Origin: Thermoleophilia bacterium
Lineage (GTDB): Bacteria > Actinomycetota > Thermoleophilia > Gaiellales > SKUG01
Length of the DNA: 6,157 nucleotides
Direction: 5' to 3'
NCBI GenBank assembly: GCA_025964455.1
Contig: JAOPYU010000171.1
Coordinates: forward strand, 1 to 6,157
The notes under the pieces were generated by a model. It was not told the DNA's origin and ran no database searches. It was given only the letters and a program-made list of their open reading frames with translations. The stretch's first letter is position 1; each line of letters begins with the position of its first letter. Positions 5,259 to 6,157 of the stretch are shown here, piece by piece. The position numbers were made by a program, and so were the translations under genes.

Positions 5259-6008
5259 GTGACTGACATCACCCTGTGGAGCTTCCACGGCTCGAACGCC
5301 GGCCTCACCGCCGAGCTGATCTTCGAGCACGCCGGCATCGAGCACCGCACCCGTCGCGTGCCGCCGGGCCTGCACGCCGCGGCCCTGCGCCTCGCCGGCT
5401 TCCCGCGCCCGACGGTCCCGGCCCTGCGTGTCGGGGATGAACGCATCCAGGGCTCCCGCGCGATCGCGAGCTGGGCCGCGGAGCGGGTGCCGGACGCCCA
5501 CCTGCTGCCCGCGGATCCGGACGAACGCGCCGTCGTGCTCGCGGCCGAGCAGCGCGGCGAGCGCCTGCAGAACGTGGTCCGTCGGCTCGTGTACGTCCAC
5601 GCGCAGTCGAATCCGGTGATCGTCCGCGCGCTGGTCGACGCGACGTACACGGGCGCGCCGCGGCCGGTGCGCGCACTGGTCGCCAAGGCGCTCGTACCGC
5701 TCGGATCGCGCGCGATCGCTGCGCGCGCCGACAGGCTCGACGGCTACCTCGACCTGCTCGTGGAGCTGCTCGCGGAGTTCGACGGGCTCGTCCAGGACGG
5801 CCTCCTCGGCACCGAGACGCCGAACGTCGCGGACTTCCAGATCGCGCCCAACCTCGCGGCGCTCGCTGTCGACGCTGGCATGGGCGAGGCGCTCAGGGGC
5901 CGACCCTGCTGGCGGATCGCGGAGCGCTGCTGCCCCACGTACCCGCTCGACGGTGAGGTGGGGCTGCCCGCCGAGTGGGTCGGCCGGGTCGCAGCGCCCA
6001 CGCCCTGA
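5259..6008 (+). CDS. glutathione S-transferase-like protein
   Basis: 249 residues. The N-terminal thioredoxin-like half (about 3-75) begins ITLWSFHGSNAG and contains FPRPTVPAL with the cis-proline P54, followed by GSRAIASW at the position of the glutathione gamma-glutamyl-binding Glu/Gly-Ser motif. The helical C-terminal half contains TPNVADFQIAPNL (187-199), the conserved N-capping Asp region of GST folds. A cytoplasmic thiol-transferase or detoxification role is likely, but substrate and thiol are unknown; actinobacteria often use mycothiol rather than glutathione, and family members there may be repurposed. No clear catalytic Tyr/Ser/Cys can be assigned, though S8 or S12 are candidates. 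GTG 5259 was chosen because GGAG (5249-5252) lies 6 bases upstream and the protein starts directly at the first strand; the longer frame from 5115 runs through the tRNA. No promoter is seen between the tRNA and this gene, so read-through is possible. Confidence 0.85.
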   Translation: MTDITLWSFHGSNAGLTAELIFEHAGIEHRTRRVPPGLHAAALRLAGFPRPTVPALRVGDERIQGSRAIASWAAERVPDAHLLPADPDERAVVLAAEQRGERLQNVVRRLVYVHAQSNPVIVRALVDATYTGAPRPVRALVAKALVPLGSRAIAARADRLDGYLDLLVELLAEFDGLVQDGLLGTETPNVADFQIAPNLAALAVDAGMGEALRGRPCWRIAERCCPTYPLDGEVGLPAEWVGRVAAPTP

Positions 6009-6028
6009 GCGTAGCCTCGGTGCTCAGG
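6004..6028. terminator. possible bidirectional terminator between convergent genes
   Basis: CCTGAGC (6004-6010) and GCTCAGG (6022-6028) form a perfect 7-bp inverted repeat with an 11-base loop. Each arm contains one of the two facing stop codons (TGA at 6006-6008; TCA, a minus-strand TGA, at 6024-6026). It is short and lacks a T-run in either direction, so termination is a guess. Confidence 0.3.
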
Positions 6029-6157
6029 CCGCGCGGTTGCCATGGCCGGGGACGATGTCGAGTTCGGAGACGTGCCCGGTGAGCTCCAGCTCGGCGTCGA
6101 TCGCCGGGGAGGACCCCACTTCGCGCAAGCGCGCCGCGTCCGCGACGAGCATCTGCG
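6024..6157 (-). CDS. unidentified protein, C-terminal 43 residues (5' end outside window)
   Basis: On the minus strand a frame is open from the right edge to TGA at 6024-6026. It encodes 43 visible residues including QMLVADAARLREVG, SSPAIDAELELTG and the end HVSELDIVPGHGNRAA. About 40 of the 43 codons end in G or C, which matches real genes here and not a shadow frame. The family is not recognisable from this fragment; a 'VPGHG' string also occurs in metallo-beta-lactamase-fold hydrolases, but that is too little to assign it. The gene converges on the GST-like gene with 15 bases between stops. Confidence 0.7.
   Translation of the reverse strand, partial: QMLVADAARLREVGSSPAIDAELELTGHVSELDIVPGHGNRAA

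Overview
The window is very GC-rich and strongly coding, with nearly every codon ending in G or C. It looks like a chromosomal segment of a high-GC actinobacterium. The small overlaps, tRNAs without an encoded CCA, a TAnnnT box exactly 7 bases before a start codon, and the DipZ and PQQ-dehydrogenase/cupredoxin architectures would fit the Thermoleophilia/Solirubrobacterales. That placement is an inference; no phylogenetic marker is present. I see no insertion sequence, phage gene, CRISPR array or rRNA.

Layout, left to right. (1) Bases 1-1112 (+) hold the C-terminal part of a DipZ-type thioredoxin protein, open at the left edge. (2) Bases 1276-1632 (+) hold a solitary, unrecognised 118-residue arginine/asparagine/tyrosine-rich helical protein without lysine or cysteine. 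It has its own good ribosome binding site and is followed by a 16-bp hairpin at 1656-1691. (3) A structured leader at 1700-1749 precedes a large membrane-anchored PQQ-type sugar/aldose dehydrogenase fused to a plastocyanin-like copper domain (1777-3591, +). (4) A two-gene unit follows: a DUF1835-like protein (3617-4216) whose stop overlaps the start of the family-1 uracil-DNA glycosylase gene ung (4213-4926). A possible leaderless promoter (TAGGAT, 3605-3610) sits before it. (5) Two tandem serine tRNAs, GCT (5007-5096) and CGA (5117-5203), share one visible promoter box. The second is enclosed by a 15-bp inverted repeat in its leader and trailer. (6) A glutathione S-transferase-like gene (5259-6008, +) follows. 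It converges on the 3' end of an unidentified minus-strand gene (6024-6157), with only 15 bases between the stops.

Two genes are extracytoplasmic redox functions (DipZ-type thioredoxin; PQQ/copper dehydrogenase), but they are separated by an independent small gene and a strong hairpin, so nothing shows that they form one operon. ung and the DUF1835-like gene are translationally coupled. The rest is housekeeping. The most unusual features are the long stem around tRNA-Ser(CGA), the interleaved inverted repeats before the dehydrogenase, the dehydrogenase-cupredoxin fusion, and the orphan small protein. I do not see clear evidence of a new multi-gene system.
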